64,000 bases of DNA from Macquaria australasica (Eukaryota > Chordata > Actinopteri > Centrarchiformes > Percichthyidae), in contig SEMN01000136.1 of assembly GCA_005408345.1 (NCBI GenBank), positions 62,001 through 126,000 of the forward strand. Reading direction: 5' to 3'. Below, piece after piece: positions 22,801-37,709 of this stretch. The notes under the pieces are model-generated. The model saw nothing but the letters and a program-made list of their open reading frames with translations, was not told the origin of the DNA and searched no databases. The translations under genes were made by a program, and so were the position numbers. Numbering within the stretch: position 1 is the stretch's first letter; each line of letters opens with the position of its first letter.

Positions 22801-25800
22801 GCATGAAAAATTGTGGTTACTTCAAAGGAGTTGTGGCAGTTGAGATGTGGTGTTAGTGGTCAGGAGGATAGGGGTTTCTAGATTTGGACCTATTGGCAAT
22901 ATACAGATTTGTGGAGCTCTTTCTCTCCTCAATAAAGAAAATTCACTGTGTTGAAAGACAGAGGACCAGCTGAACAAAGAGGGCAGCCCCACCCATGTTG
23001 TTTTTCAAGCATGTGTGCATCGAATTGATGCCCCTAGAAATGTCAGATAAAATGAGCACACTGCTTCAGTACATTAGAGCCTAAAGATGATCAAATGAGA
23101 AAAGACACAAAGTTGGAGGAGCACAGTAGCTGCAGATGTTTGTTTAGTCCAAAAATCCTGGAGCAGTAATTCCAGTAATCATTTTTCAGGGAGTAATGAA
23201 GAGTTTTTGACAGCCCCCAGAGCTTGCAAGATGCATAGTTGCCCACACAGCATCTTGTGCGGCTACTGAACTGTTTGTTTGCTTGGAAACATGGTGTGCA
23301 CAGATCACGATCGCTTCTCTGCTTACGAATCAGGACTTCCTGCCTGCTTGTCTGCATGCCTCTCATATGAGATTAGGTATTTACCATCAAACAGGATCTG
23401 ATGACTTAATCCAGAGTGATCATTCATACAGAGGCCCAATTCACATGTCAAAAGAATAATAATAACCGACTCGTAGAGTTGAGAGGAAATCTTCAACCTC
23501 TGCCTGAATCTAAAGCATCATGTAAGAGCAGGTGTGTCACTGCAGTCACTGATGATTGATTGAATTAGGTCTACAACACATCAAGAAGGCTTAACAGGGA
23601 TTTCCACCTTCAGAACCCCTCCACCCACTACCACTTTTCAGTGACTGCAATTTAAAAAAATCAATGCTATTTTTGTTACCAGTTCTGGTATTGATCCTTG
23701 TTTTTGGAGACCGGAGAGGGTACACTCAGTAAAATAGAAAAGAAATTGACAAGAAATGATTAAACTTAAAAGATCGTCGCCAAGTTACCGTATTTTATGT
23801 TATGAAACTATGGTCTTAATCAGAGGATACTATAAGTATTAGTATTAGTTTCCTTATAGGCTAAAAGATTGGATGCCAACATTGCTATGCTATGCTTTTA
23901 TTTGTTTGACATGACGTCTTCCAGCACATTTTCACATTATTCGATTTTCAGAAACAGCATGGCTTGTATTTGTTTCAGGCTCAAGAAAATGCAAAATTTT
24001 AGTTTTGATGCACTTCTTCTTTAACATGCTGTGCCTCTCTTTCACATCACTATATGCACCAGTGATACTCAGTCAAAATTACTTTAACACTGATGCATGA
24101 TTTTTAACTGGAACGTCCATGTGCGCTGACAAAAACTTTAGTGGTGATGGTTATGATTGCAGTAAGTGGAGCCTATATGTGCTTTTCACTGTCCTCATCT
24201 GGTCTGCATTTGTCTTACATGTGCATCCATGTACGTGTGTTCCTGCTGGCTAGCATGTAGGTTAATCATATTTTCACATTCCTGTTTCTGCCTGCTTGTC
24301 AGGCATACAGTAGTTTGGCATGTTCATGAGAGAGCATCAGTCCAGCACGTGGACACTTCCAGTGAATCCACGGTGCAGCAGATTTTCTGCCGCTCTGCTG
24401 CACGTGTTGCCGAGGGACTTAGTGTGGGACCCATATATGAAATAGGATTATCAGTAACCACACTCTCTGATTAAATCAACTGGATAGCCTACACACCCTG
24501 TTAAAGCTCACACACTATCAGCCTCTTAACCCTGAGAACCTCAATACAATTTCCCTTCCCATTCAGCAGTGTGTGTGCAGGATAATGTAGAACTGCAGAA
24601 ATTGTGACACAGTTTATGTCTGATTCCAGTTCAGGACTTGTTAGCCTTCGATCTGTTGCGCAGAGGATTTCTGTGCTTGATGGGAGCATTAATATTCTTT
24701 TAGTTCAGGTACTATTTGCCGTGGCTTTACAGTTTGATCCATAAAATCAATCTGACCTTTAGCCTAGCTAGTAAGCCAGAGGCCGGGCATGCTAACATTT
24801 GCACCTTATGTTAGAGCAGAAAGACGCACTGTTGATCCATTCATTACACTTTACTTTGCTGTTGTGTTTTTGGTTTTGTAAAGATGCCACCTTCCAAACG
24901 TTTGTGTACCCAGATAAGCATCTAGAGAAGTCTAAAGCTTGACAGACCTGCAGTGCCTAGTTACGTTTGCTAAGCTGCAACTGAACAGTTGTGTTTCAGG
25001 GGAGAGGTTTAGCGAGCAGTCATTCAACAGTCACAACTGTAATACCTCTGTCTCTGCACTCAGTTTTCCAATTATAGAGCAGTGATTGATGTGTAGACTA
25101 AAGGGTAATAGGCAGTTAATTAAAACCTCACAATTAAAGTAATGACTTCTTCAATAAACACATTACCATCAGCAGCAGCAGCAGCATGCACTCTGAAGAG
25201 AAAGCTTCAGTATTCATGCCTTATATTGCTCACCAGTCAATCTAGCTCAAATCAGGGACAATCAGACAATGTGAAGGGGATTCTGGGTATTATTTTGAAA
25301 TAACCGTATATGAAACATTGGAAAACAACTCTACTTCAAGGTCAGTTAGGTTTGTGGCAGATGTAGTGGTCCTAACTTTATCCATCGAGGCTCAGAACAA
25401 ATTTGATTCCTGTCATGAGTTACAAGAGTGAAAAATGTGGCACAAATCGAACCTTCTCACAGCTCTCAGGATTTGGTGGGGAGTTTGTTAAAATCCTGCC
25501 AAGGCCTGTTGAAACTCGAATCAAAACTATTAAGTAAATTGCCTGCATCTTGTTCCTGGGCTGCTTTCTTAATCTTGGCACTACGAAGTATTTTCTCAGT
25601 GAGAAACATTTGTCTATCCTTGGGTGTCCTGCCCAGTTTAAACACTTCTTTTGTCTTCCCTAAACTGGAGATTTCAAGGCTTTTCCGGTTTCAGAACCCT
25701 GTTTGCTGGTTTGGTGTGTCATGGCAGTTATATCTTTTGTCATAATGACTGACTGACAAATTAGCAGACTGACTTTTGGTTTAGGCGTACCGAGTTTAAG

Positions 25801-27551
25801 CACTCAAAATGGAAGCCATGTCTGAACTGTGAACCCCAAAAACCTGCCGTGGAGAGTTCACTCCCCAGGAAGTCGTTAAATGGCACTGGGGGAAGCAAGC
25901 AGCACCAGCCGACGTGTAATATGTAGAATGCATATGTGTTGTGGCGACACATTTGGGCATGCATGGATAAACCCTCTCAAGATATTAGTACATGTATGCA
26001 CACATGCATAAAGCTGTTAAACATATAGCAGCATGTGTGTTTGCACATACAGTACACACATTAAAAACTGTTGGTGCGCAGCATATGGTACTATAGTGTG
26101 ACCTTTTATATGGCCGTGTTCTGCAGGGTGAAAGGGTCGATCAGTCAGTGGTTTCTCACACTGCAGCATCAGAAGGTCCTAGAGGAGAACACGATGTCTC
26201 CAAACTGTCTCAAAACAGTGAGGTTTTTGTCTGCAGAAACAGAACTTTTAACTTCATGGTGGCTTTTTTGTTTGTTTTGGATTTTTCATACACAATTTTG
26301 CAATTCTTTATACGGTAGAGTTGAAGGATCAGTAAATCATTTCTCATCCCGAAGCATTTCTTGGTCAGGGTAAACCATTTGAAAACTAAACTCTGCCATG
26401 AAATATCAACTGCAGTTGTTTACATCAGGTCCAAGTGACTCACGTTAAAACTTAGAAATGTATCGGGGACAAGCCAGTTCTACAAGACTGTCTATCCATC
26501 ACACACACACGCCGATTCTTCAGTTGTCTATCTGTTTATTATTCAAGATCATAGTTGGTCAAAGAAATCCCTGCCTCTGACGTTGGTATGACTAACAGTT
26601 GGTTTCCTGTGAAAAGAGACATTTAGCCACAACTGGATGTTTGTCATGTCATCCACACACAATGTGGGAATTATGTGGTGCTGCCGAGCCCTGCTCGCCT
26701 TCAAAAATGACCCAACTGGTTTAACCAACTGGCAGAGAAAAGACAGAAAAAGATAGTGAGAGATCTTTTGTCAACATCTGTCATCCCTCTTACTCTTAAG
26801 CTCAGTGATTCTCTCTTTCACTGCGGCAGTTGCACACGTTTGTCTTCCTTTCTTTTTCTCTTGACATCTGTCCTACAGGTATTATGTCCTGCTCTCACCC
26901 TTCTACCTTTCTTTCTCCTCCTCCTCCTCCTCCTCCTGTCTCTTCTGTCCTTCTGCCCATTATTGGTAATGCGGATGTGGGATGGATATGAATCAATGTC
27001 AGGGCTGCAGCAGCAAGGCGGATTGGGTTTCAGTATATTACCTGAGTCTGTCCGTCTGTCTGTTTTCTTACTGGATGAAGGATGCAGGAAGAGGGATTGG
27101 TATGGCTGGAGGGATGATAGATGGCTGACAGGATAGGGGAGATAATTGATGGATGGACGTTTTTTGGAGACAGAAGGATGGGTTGATTGGATGGATGGAC
27201 TCAGAGGAGGTGTAGACTAAGGACAGAGGACGGAGGATGGGGAGGGAAGAAGGATTAATGGTCTCCATCGTTACTGTAATGTGTTGTTGTCCTGGTAACC
27301 TGCCTGATAGTTCATGCATTAATACACTGAATGCATCACGAGTTACATTGTGGGCTGGACACACACATCCAGGCAGCAAAGCATGAATGAAAACACACAC
27401 ATTGCTGGTTACAGTCCGGTAGAGGAAGTGGACAGCTGTCTTGTCAAATGGAGGGCGCTGCTCGGACACAGCTTCCCTGAGGTGACAAATAAAATAGTCA
27501 TGTGGTTCACTCTGGCCCATTGCTGTCTCGTGTAAGCTAGGAGGAGAGATG

Positions 27552-27586
<35 letters not shown>

Positions 27587-28332
27587 GACTCTCACTCTCT
27601 CACATCTGGGATCCAGTTGAGCAGCTGGTTCAGATTTGGCCCAACATTCTCTGCCTTTGTTTTAGTTCTGCTCTCTTAGTTTTGTGCGCTATAGTTTTCC
27701 TTTAAATCCTATTATTATTTCCAGCTTGTTGTTTCTTCTTCCTGTGTACTCTTGTGCCTTCTCCAACTCTTCCAGTCTGTCTTTCTCCTCCTCCACCCAC
27801 GTTCCTGTTGCCCCGGGCAGTATGTGACGCTGTGCGGTGGAAGCTAAACAGGATTGCGTCAGAATTTTGGACCACTGACTTTTAACTTCCGGTATCTTTA
27901 GCGAACACCAACATTCATCCATTTGTTTAAGCTTTTTGGATTTGTTACATCTTCTCAGCCGTTCCATTGCAATCTCAGCTACAGAGTGTTGAGACATTTA
28001 TCACTGATTGTTCCCTCGCAGGTTGTTGACACAGGCTCACTGTGCGTTTGGCAGCCCACCAGCCCTGATCCTCAATGAATCCAAACACCCCTGCAGCGCA
28101 AGTGTGATTGACAAGCCAATCTTCTATAGAGACACAAGGAGAGACAGGAAACACTGATTGCTCTCTTAAAAACTGATGGATTCCCTTTTCACATTCCCGG
28201 TTCTTACATTATTCAGCCTGCATCCTCGCCTCAGATCTCTGCGGAATTCCTTGTAACCAAATGAAAACATTCCCATCTGCCGTGTCAGCAGTCCCGCACT
28301 TTCTTGGATCCATCATTCCCGCCCCCACAAAG

Positions 28333-28410
<78 letters not shown>

Positions 28411-31400
28411 ACACACACTCTTTCACATGGGGAGTGCTTCCTTCCATTTGTTGGATGGATTGCCCATTGCATACAAGTGGAAAAATCAGAACAGCTGAAG
28501 CAAAGTCACCGGTTGATAATGGACAATATGTCTTGGAGCAGGAAGGAGGGATGACCACGCTCAATATACCATTGCTTTGGTATGTGGGTGTAGAATCATG
28601 GTGGGAATTACAGTGTGTGTGTGTGTGTGTGTGTGCATATGTCACAGTAGAGTAGACAGATGTAGTTAGCTGAACAGGGAGGTTCTGTAAGAGACATTTG
28701 GGCCGGAGAGAAGGGAGATTAAGGCTCAACTATATGTGAAACAAGCATAACCAAAAGTTTCATGGTGACTGCAGCATGTGGTTTACTTTGGACAAGAGAG
28801 CAATAAAACAGATCAGAACACAGGCGGTTAGGGCTCCATTTTCACACTTTTTTTTCCCACAGTTGTGAAAGTATTTGCATTAAATTATAGAGGTAGAATA
28901 GTTCACTTAAACTTCATAACTCCTTAAAATTGGTACACTGTAACAAGTGTCTTTGTGCATTGTACTTTGGTGAAGCATAACTTGAGTCAGTGCAGCTACT
29001 TGAGGATTTCCTAATCTGACCAAAGCGCAAAAATCAGTATTTTAGAGTTTATAGCCTAACGTGTCTCTAATAATCTCATTTTAGAAGTGCAGAATGCGTT
29101 TCCAGCATTACACGTGCAACATTTTCTTGCAGCTTTGTTTGTATGTTGTCTGTCAAAGTGCTGACACCATGTCATCTACAAGAGCAGCTGATGCTACGAT
29201 CAGCTGAGTGTGTAAACAACAAGAACAGATAGTGAGCAGGGATGACATGTGCCGTTACTGAGTATGTAGTAATGCTTGTTTAAATCATTGAAGATAGGCC
29301 AACTGCAGGTCCACAAAATAAACTTTGTGGTGATCTTCCATGCATTTTACTTGTTGTTGTGTGTAGGTTTTTAAATGCATTTAAAATGTCTTGTATAACA
29401 CACATGTCACTGTTAGTTTCCTAACTATTTCATAGAAGGTAACTGATATGTAGCCTTGCTGTAAATTTAAAGGAAGGTTCCTGGAAAGGATTATGTAATT
29501 TGGTACTGATTATAGGGCAAGTCCAAGTGATTCATTCCAATTCATTTCTAGTGTAACCTAGAGTTTAGTTGTTTTTTTTGATTGAATGCTCAGCAGGTCT
29601 GCTCAATGCGAGTGAGTAAACTCAACTCATCACCTGACCCCTTCTTTAGCACCATTTCACATAGGTCTTTAAGGAAACGTCTTAAATCCTCTTTGTTTTA
29701 TAAGCTAAACCATGACACACTGTACGATGTGTATACTGTACGCACACACAAGTACACATGTGCACCTTAACTGAAAATGCATACATGGTCCAGACCCTGA
29801 CCTGCATGCTTTGTTTCTCTAGCTGTCTCTGTGTGCGGGGGTCTTGCGTAAGACCACCCCTTGTGTTAATGTAAACCTGTCTCTTCATTCTTTCTTCCCT
29901 CCACTTTCCATCCAGCCTTTATTTTCTCCCATCACACCAATACTGCACATGATGTAGTCATTAGTTAATATATAAATATACAATCACATTTCATCAGTCA
30001 TATTCTAATGAATGGTGCTGGGATTCTGGCTGAGAAAGGCTGTACTTTGGAGTGAATCAATCGCCAAATCAGACCGTTACGAGAGGTAACAGAACTTGCT
30101 GTATGGTCCTTTTGTCCATTAGATGTATAAACATTATCCCAAACTAAATCTATCCGGCCTGTGAGCTCTGCGTCCTGTGATTCCCAGATTGTCTATGTGG
30201 CCTCTTCAGCAGATTCCATTTCCTTTCTTACATCACGCACATACACTCGAAGATAAGGGACCGTTTGTGTATGTGTGTGCATGTGTGTGCGCGCGCGCGT
30301 GTGTGTGTGTGCGAGAGAGAGTGATTTATTGAACAGCCATTCATTGAAAACATTCGGCTCTGTGTGACTTTTAAAAATGTGCTGACGGGTCATTTAGGAT
30401 TTTGAGATTAGACTTGGGAACTAAGGTCATCAGTGTTTTCTGAAAGGCTCAAGTGAAGCAAGACATTAATATGCAGTATGCAAGCATGAGAACAGCCTGA
30501 TTATAGTCTCACAGTTCAAGACATGCAAGTTAGGTTAACTGGTGATTCTAAATTGTCCGTAGGTGTGAATGTTTGTCTGTCTCTATGTGTCAGCCCTGTG
30601 ATTGACTGGCGACCAGTCCTGGGTGTACCCCGCCTCTCGCCCAATGTCAGCTGGGATTGGCTCCAGCCCCCCGCGACCCTCTAAGAGGATAAGCGGTATA
30701 GAAAATGGATGGATGGAGTTCAAATTGGCTGAAAGTTGACTTTTATGATTAGATACCATTGCAGCCAAACAGTGATACGTTTACATGCATGGAGGAGCTA
30801 CAGCTCACCTTTGCCATGAATAAACTATCCATCCATGCATTTTCTAAACCATAACATCTCATTATAGTTACAGTGGGCTGGCATCCTATCCCAGCATGCA
30901 TTAGGTGAAAGGCAACATTCAGACCTGTGGGACCTTTGAGCTGTGGGAGAAAACTGCTCACTGCTGAGCCACCGTGCTGCAATGAATGAACATGAATATT
31001 CCCGTTGACCTCTTCTGTCTCACCCACGTCATATACAAACGGCCCGCCAAAGAGTGGCTCCCAGTGTATCCCTCCAATTTTAGGCGAAGTGGCTTTTAAT
31101 AAATGAAGAAAAAATAGTAGTAGGAGTAGTAAGTAATGCTTTCCACCATGTGTTCTGTAATGCAACTCAAAGTTAAATGAGTAACGGGTTTACATGCAAC
31201 AGTGTAGAATTATACATTATAGAACTACAAACTTAATGGTGTTTTTCTAATTAAGTTACTGTATGACACTCGCATGCATGAACCCAAAACTACACTGAGT
31301 GACCGGGTTTCTCGAGAGAATAAATATCAGCAAAAGTCCTGCATATGTGAGTGCAGTATATCAGTGTACCACAGTTAAAACCCAGAACCAAAACCAGACC

Positions 31401-34400
31401 TCAGGTTACTTTGTGGCCAAGATCTGTTCAAATTGCGTGAGTGAGATGTACATGATCAGATGATTACTTAATGCCAAGCAGACCAGAATGTGCCTCTTCC
31501 TGAGTGTTTGGCACTGCTGGACCGTTCTTGGATGGATAAAAGTGTAAATCGGTGGTTGTTTCCTCTTTGGCAGATCTGACTGTGGTGTCAGCAGGAGGCT
31601 TATTCCTCTGATGTTCGGTCGGTGCTGCCAAAGATAACAGGAGGGGAGCAGGCTTCTTTCTTCTGGTACACAGCTGGTTCAAAGCAGCATCTCTTCTCTC
31701 TCACACGTAAACACACAGAGCCATAAATAGACACCTTAACCTAGAACATAATTTTTAGTAGGTTAGTGTGGGAAGAGGGATATAATCAAATATTAACACA
31801 CACTGTCACACTGCTTCACCTGTTTCTGTACTAAGCCTCGACATATTCAGTGTGACAAACATAAACCTCTTGCTTGGAGGACTTCCTGGATGATATTTGT
31901 GTCTCAAAAGAGAGAAAGAGAAAATCAAGCAAAATCATAAAATCTGATTTACAGTAACCTCATCATTAGTATCAGGCGTGGAGCGCTAATTACAATACAT
32001 TTTAATGGTAGGCAATGCAGATTAAAAATAATATTGCCATTGTTATCACATCATCAAAGCATTTCTATCGCATCTCTACATCAAAAATTTCAAATCCCAT
32101 AGTGAACTGATTTGAATCCAACATATTTTAACGTTTCACTTGAAGAAAATCCCAAAAATCTGAAATGTGTCACTGAGTATTTTGGCTCTGATCATGTGAC
32201 AGATTTAAAACATTTAACTTGTGAGTTTCCCGGCGTATGTCGCATCTTGCCCTTATTTTCCCCAATATTTTCTGCCTTTCTCTCCTGTCTATGGTCAAAT
32301 AAAGTCAAAATGGCATAAGTTATTATTGAGTTATGGTTCAGCATTTTGTGAACGACTTCCTGTCCTGCAGTCACCACATGGAATCAGATTTATGACTCTG
32401 GCAATCAGTATATATGTATGTTTGCACTGGCTTATTTATATATAGTATATGCGTGCGTGTGTGTGTGTGTGTTTGAGGGCTGAAACAAAAGGCAGGCCTT
32501 ATCAGTGCCAGACATTCTTTAAGACAGACGTCATGCTCTGTCCTGAGTTAATAGTGTCTCCTTGTGCTTAGCTTAGCCCGAGGAATGCACATTTAGCTTA
32601 CCTGTAAACCTGTCTGTATCAGTCTGTTAATATCTGTATTATGTTCTCTTCAGTCATGTGTCGACATTTTACAAACCAAGTGGCGATGACTCTGTTTCTC
32701 TTTTGACAGGTGTGTGAAGTAGAGCTTCTACTTCCTGTGTATTTGGTAACAGAAGTTTTAACAGGTGCTTTGCAGAAGTGGCTTGAATCCAAATTCTTGT
32801 AGATTTTGATCACCGCTAGTCAGGTTTGCAGCTGACTGCTGTTGTTTCCACGGGTTAGGGTAGCTGCCATCTTAAGGTACTATGTCCTCAAAAGCCTGTT
32901 TTGATGGAAGGAAAAGGCTGAAATATCCTAAAGGACAACATGCACTTTCATTCTGATTTGAGTTTCTCTTTCTGGCTCTCAGCTCCAGGCGTGTGGGGGT
33001 TGTGATACATAGCTGGGTTAGTCATTGGCATCAAATCATCATAATATCTCTTGAGCACTTGCCATGTAGAGTCATCGCTGTATGGTGAGAACATCAAGTT
33101 TGTTTTACACTTTTAGAAGATATTATTACACTTTAGCAGCAGAAACCTACTAATGACAGCGAAAATCGTCCTTTTTCCTGTTCGGGTGCATTTGTCTGTA
33201 CGCATTCCTGTGTGAGATAGCTCCTGTAAATGGGAGACTTGATTCCTCCAATGTGAAGAAGCAGCTGGATACAAATTCAACAGAAACAGTAACTTCAATT
33301 CATGGCTCATCTTTTATTTGAGCCAAAGACATGCTGGTCAACTGTATACTGATACTGATCCTTTGCAGATCATCAGCCCAGCTGAACTGCTCTTTTTCTG
33401 TGTGTACAATAGCCAGTGTGGAACTACTGTATCCGCTGCATATAGCCTCTTGTGTGTGTCTGAGGAAAGAAAGTCTTGCTGAGACATACTTATATTTATC
33501 ACTCTTTGTCTGCATTCATTTCCGTTCGAGACGAACACACAGATGTGATGTAAATATTTAGCTGTGGCCTTAACACAAGATACTATCCGAGACATTGCTG
33601 TCTGTCCCACACTTTGTCTTGTGGACTCTAGAGAGGATAATTGGTCGTTTCCTTTCACTCTTTTGCAGCCAATATATGTGTCTGGACATTGGTCTTATAT
33701 AGTCTTCCAATGCGACTCCCTCTCTATGCTCCACCAGTCCTCTGTCATGTGATGGATGCAAAAAGCACTGAAGCAAAAGAGTCCTGGGAACAAAATGCTT
33801 ACACACCACAGGGGGTCTTCTTCCTCCCCTGTGTTTCTCATGCATGCTGTGTGCATGCTGGCTGCTGCTTATACCCCACTGGGAGGTCAGCGGAGGTTAA
33901 AGAGGTTGGAGTTTGGGATGAGCTTGCAGTCCGACTTTCATGCTGTCCCTTTTGGCTTCCTGCTGCTTTCAGTCTGTGCTGTGTCTTTTTATCTTTTGCT
34001 GAGCTTTTGCTGATCATGCCTTACTTGCTTGAAAAAAAAGACACTCTTTAATCCGCAGGGGGTGTTGCCGTCATGTTAAATGATCTTGACATTCCTGTGC
34101 TTGATCAGAGTCGTAGATGCATCATCTGTCCATCTCTCCGTCTTCCAACTGTTTCTATAACCCCCTAATTTGAGAAGATGAGGCCCGTCATTTACACTAT
34201 GTGGGGAGTGAGTCTGTGAGTGCGCATTCCTCAGGGTGTGAGTGGAGCATGATCAAACATGCCCTCGAGCCCTAGATGGTTCAACACCAAAACTCCAACA
34301 CCAACTCCACCCAGCCACACAGCTCTCCTCCCCTGGGACAGAGGGCACAAGGCTGTGTGGGCCCCACTTGTGCTGTCAAATTGAATTCTTGCTGTGTGCG

Positions 34401-37400
34401 CTGTTCGCAAGTGTGTTTCCAAATGACAGGTAGCTTACCTGGATTACATGTCGGAGGTTTGAGGTGCCTGTCATCTACTGGTGGTTGCATCTTTCCTTCT
34501 TTTGCAATGTTTAAAAATGAGCTGGCAACATTAAAGGAGAGAATAATGACCAAATCTAGATCACTTTTCACTGACCACTAAACAGAGCCATAATACTGGA
34601 GCTCAGCGCTGTTGCCTCCTGCTGTGATGATGTAGTGGAAATAGCCCAACACACGCCACCATGAACAACATTAAGAGGGATTTTTGTTTTGTAATGGTAA
34701 TCAGTTCATCAATTATTAAAGCTGAAAATGTGCAGAAATGTTCTGCCACTTTAATGCACAGCGGGGATAAGTGGGGCAGCTGTGTTTGTCTGTGCGTTTA
34801 TATATATATATGTGTGTTTAAAATGTTATAACCCTCTGTTTCTTTCGCTCACACAGGTTTAAGACTTTCTGGCGACGGAACAATTATGGTGACTTGATGA
34901 TGATGTAACTCACGTTGCATTTCTCAAAGTCAGCAAAGTGGCTTCCTGTGGAAAACAGTCGCTGAGTTTTTCCCTGTTTAACTCGCAGCCCTTCTTCTCT
35001 CCTGGCAAGAGGGGAGAGAAAATGTTGTATTTTCCAAGAAAAAACAGTTCCACTTGGCTTGAGTTGCGGTTACAGTACATTAGAGAGAGATCATTTCTGT
35101 CTGCTTCGCACTCTGAAGCCTCCAACGCACATTCTGTTGGCCTGTTGATGGGATGTACTCTGGAATGATATAATGACGTTGCCACATCCCAGACTGCCCC
35201 GCCAGAAATATTTATAAATGCATTGTGTTTATAGAGAGTGCCGTACAGAGCTCCTGCTCATCAGTAATGACAAACAAAGATGCATCACATTTGGGCTAAT
35301 GTTCTGCTTTAGTGAGGCCAGCGGGCAGGTGGTCTGACAGCTGCTGGGAAGAAGAGAAACTGTATCTACTCTCTTATAGTGTGTTTGTGGTTAATGCTTT
35401 GTTGAATTATATAGCTACTGCAACAGACAAATGTGCAGCCACTGTTGTCCATTATCCTCTGCTGCTCAAAGGATCCTGTATACTGCAAGACTGTAACTCA
35501 ATCAAATATCCCTGACAGATGCCCCTGCCAGTTATAAGCAAGAATCCACCAGTAAGGATGGCCATGTCCTCTTTAAACGTCAAAATAGTCGCCTTTCTTG
35601 TTGTAATAACTTGCTTTAAAGCACAGAGCAAAAATAATACTATACTACATATTCTATAGTTCACTGTTTACACCTGAAGTTTACTTTAGTTGGATTTTTG
35701 CTGTGAACTAGTGCTGAAACAATTAGTCGATCGACAGAAACAACAATTTTGACAATAGATTAATTTATCAAGCAAAAAATGCATTTCTTAAAACTGAAGA
35801 CTTGCTTCTTTTGTCTGTCATTTGAAGATATCACCATGAACTCTAGGAAATGTTATAGACAAAACAAATAATTTCTTAATCTAGAATGCAGCTATTAATT
35901 AATTGCTAATAATTGTCAGCTGTAGCCCCTGTGAACATGTGATTACTATGTTGTATCGGCGGCTCTGTGCTCAGAACTAAAAAGACATTTCAAAGAAAAG
36001 AAAGTTCAATAATTCACTGCTATCACTAGTTATCATATCACATCTGTTTGTTCAATATGCAGATACAGCCAGCAGCTGATTAGTTTAGCTTAGTATAAAG
36101 ACTGGAAACAAGGGGGAAAGTTAGCCTGCCTCTGTCCAAAAGTAACACCTCTACCAGCACCTGTAAAGCTCACTAATTAAGACGTTATGTCTTGTTTGTT
36201 TAATCTATACACAAACCCAAAGTATAAAAACGACACTTTGTGGTTTTATGGGGGGTTATGTGACTATGACTATTTCTTGGTGGGGCGGAGTAACTCCTGG
36301 ATAATGTGTGAGGTTTAGAGGTGTTGGTAGGTGGATTTTGTTTCCCCCTGTTTCAAGTCTTTATGCTAAGCTAAGCTAACTGGCTCCTGGCTGTAGACTT
36401 ATATTTACCGTACAGGCATGGGAGCGGTATCGATCTTTTCATCTAACTCTCGGCAAGAAAGCGAATAAGCGAATATCCAAAAATGTGGAACAGTTCCTTA
36501 AAGTTTCATCTTAAAGGAATAGTTCAACAAATCATACCTGATTGGCTACTGCAGTTTTGTTGAGTTTTACGGACGAGCACTGGATCAGCACATTACTTTA
36601 TCTCAGTCAGCTCAGTTTTGTGTAATGCCATTAAACTGAGACGCGTTACACAAGTAACGGTTGTCCTTTTTGTCAGCATCATGTTTGGTCCCTTTGTCTG
36701 ATCAGCCATCAGCGCAGTCAAATGTTTTTTCAGGGAATGAGTGTGATGTTTGTTGTGTGTCAGGAGGGGGGTGTTGAAGGGGAAGCAGTGAAGGCGTCTT
36801 TGTTAGCCACACATAAGATACTAGTGTTTGGCTCGGCTTGTTATTGGTGTGAAAAGGCAGTCTGTTTAGGCAAGTGTGTGTGTTTTTTTTGTGAGAGGAT
36901 CATTTTCTCTCTTTTAATAGAGTCTGTGCACGTGTGCATGTGTTAATGGTGGTGTGGAGACTTGAATCAAGTTGCATTTTGTTAAATGCTTCAAATGTTT
37001 GAACACTCCATGAAAACAGAGCTTTTTAGATTTAACCTGGGAACAGTTGAGTCTTTGTGGCTGAATATACATGAATATATATTCACCTATGCATTTGTAG
37101 TTCTCTTTCTGTTTGTCCTTTTGTATTCTTGTATACAGACTCTCTCACAAATACACACACAAAACCACACTGTCCTCCGCTTCATGCCAGCAGCTAATGA
37201 AGGAGGGTTACAGACAGACAGCAGGCAGACAGAGAGATTGTCAGACAGACAGACAGACAGACAGACGGAGGCGTGCGCAAATGAGACAAAGAGAGAATGG
37301 GGAATAGATGATTTCTGGGGGGAGAAGGCTGTCATGGACAAAAATTGGAGCAAAGCACGGAGACGATTTGAGAATATGATGACGAGGACTCTCATCCTGT

Positions 37401-37677
37401 TATAGAGAAGCCGTTGACAATGCAGAATATCAATGTTAAAGCTGCAAATGCTTGGTTGAGGTGACCAAAATTGGTTTTAATATAGGGGCTGGGTGAATGT
37501 GGTTTAGGGTGTAAGAACAAAGAAATGAAGGATGGGCTGCAGTTACTGTCCCCACCCCAAAACCACCTGCGTGTGCTTACTGTCAGACAAAGCAAAATGA
37601 TCCACCCTAACAAGACTGCTACCGTTTTGTCTTAAACTCTTTCAACACAGTGAGCTGATCCAGTGTAGTTTCACCCT

Positions 37678-37709
<32 letters not shown>

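Noticed and set aside
27068..27595. 175-codon minus-strand ORF in intron 1
   Set aside because: Begins with a Thr-His run translated from a TG microsatellite and continues as low-complexity sequence over ggatgg repeats.
27689..27997. 102-codon minus-strand ORF (MSQHSVAEIAMERLRRC...)
   Set aside because: Compositionally plausible, but no family was recognised and no promoter, splice or polyA context fits. Possibly a chance frame or repeat relic.
28209..28729. Long ORFs around 28334-28418 on both strands
   Set aside because: Translations of a CA/TG microsatellite (Cys-Val or Thr-His runs).
33564..34051. Overlapping ORFs up to 136 codons on both strands
   Set aside because: Open on both strands at once, no domains, and no splice signals consistent with an exon.
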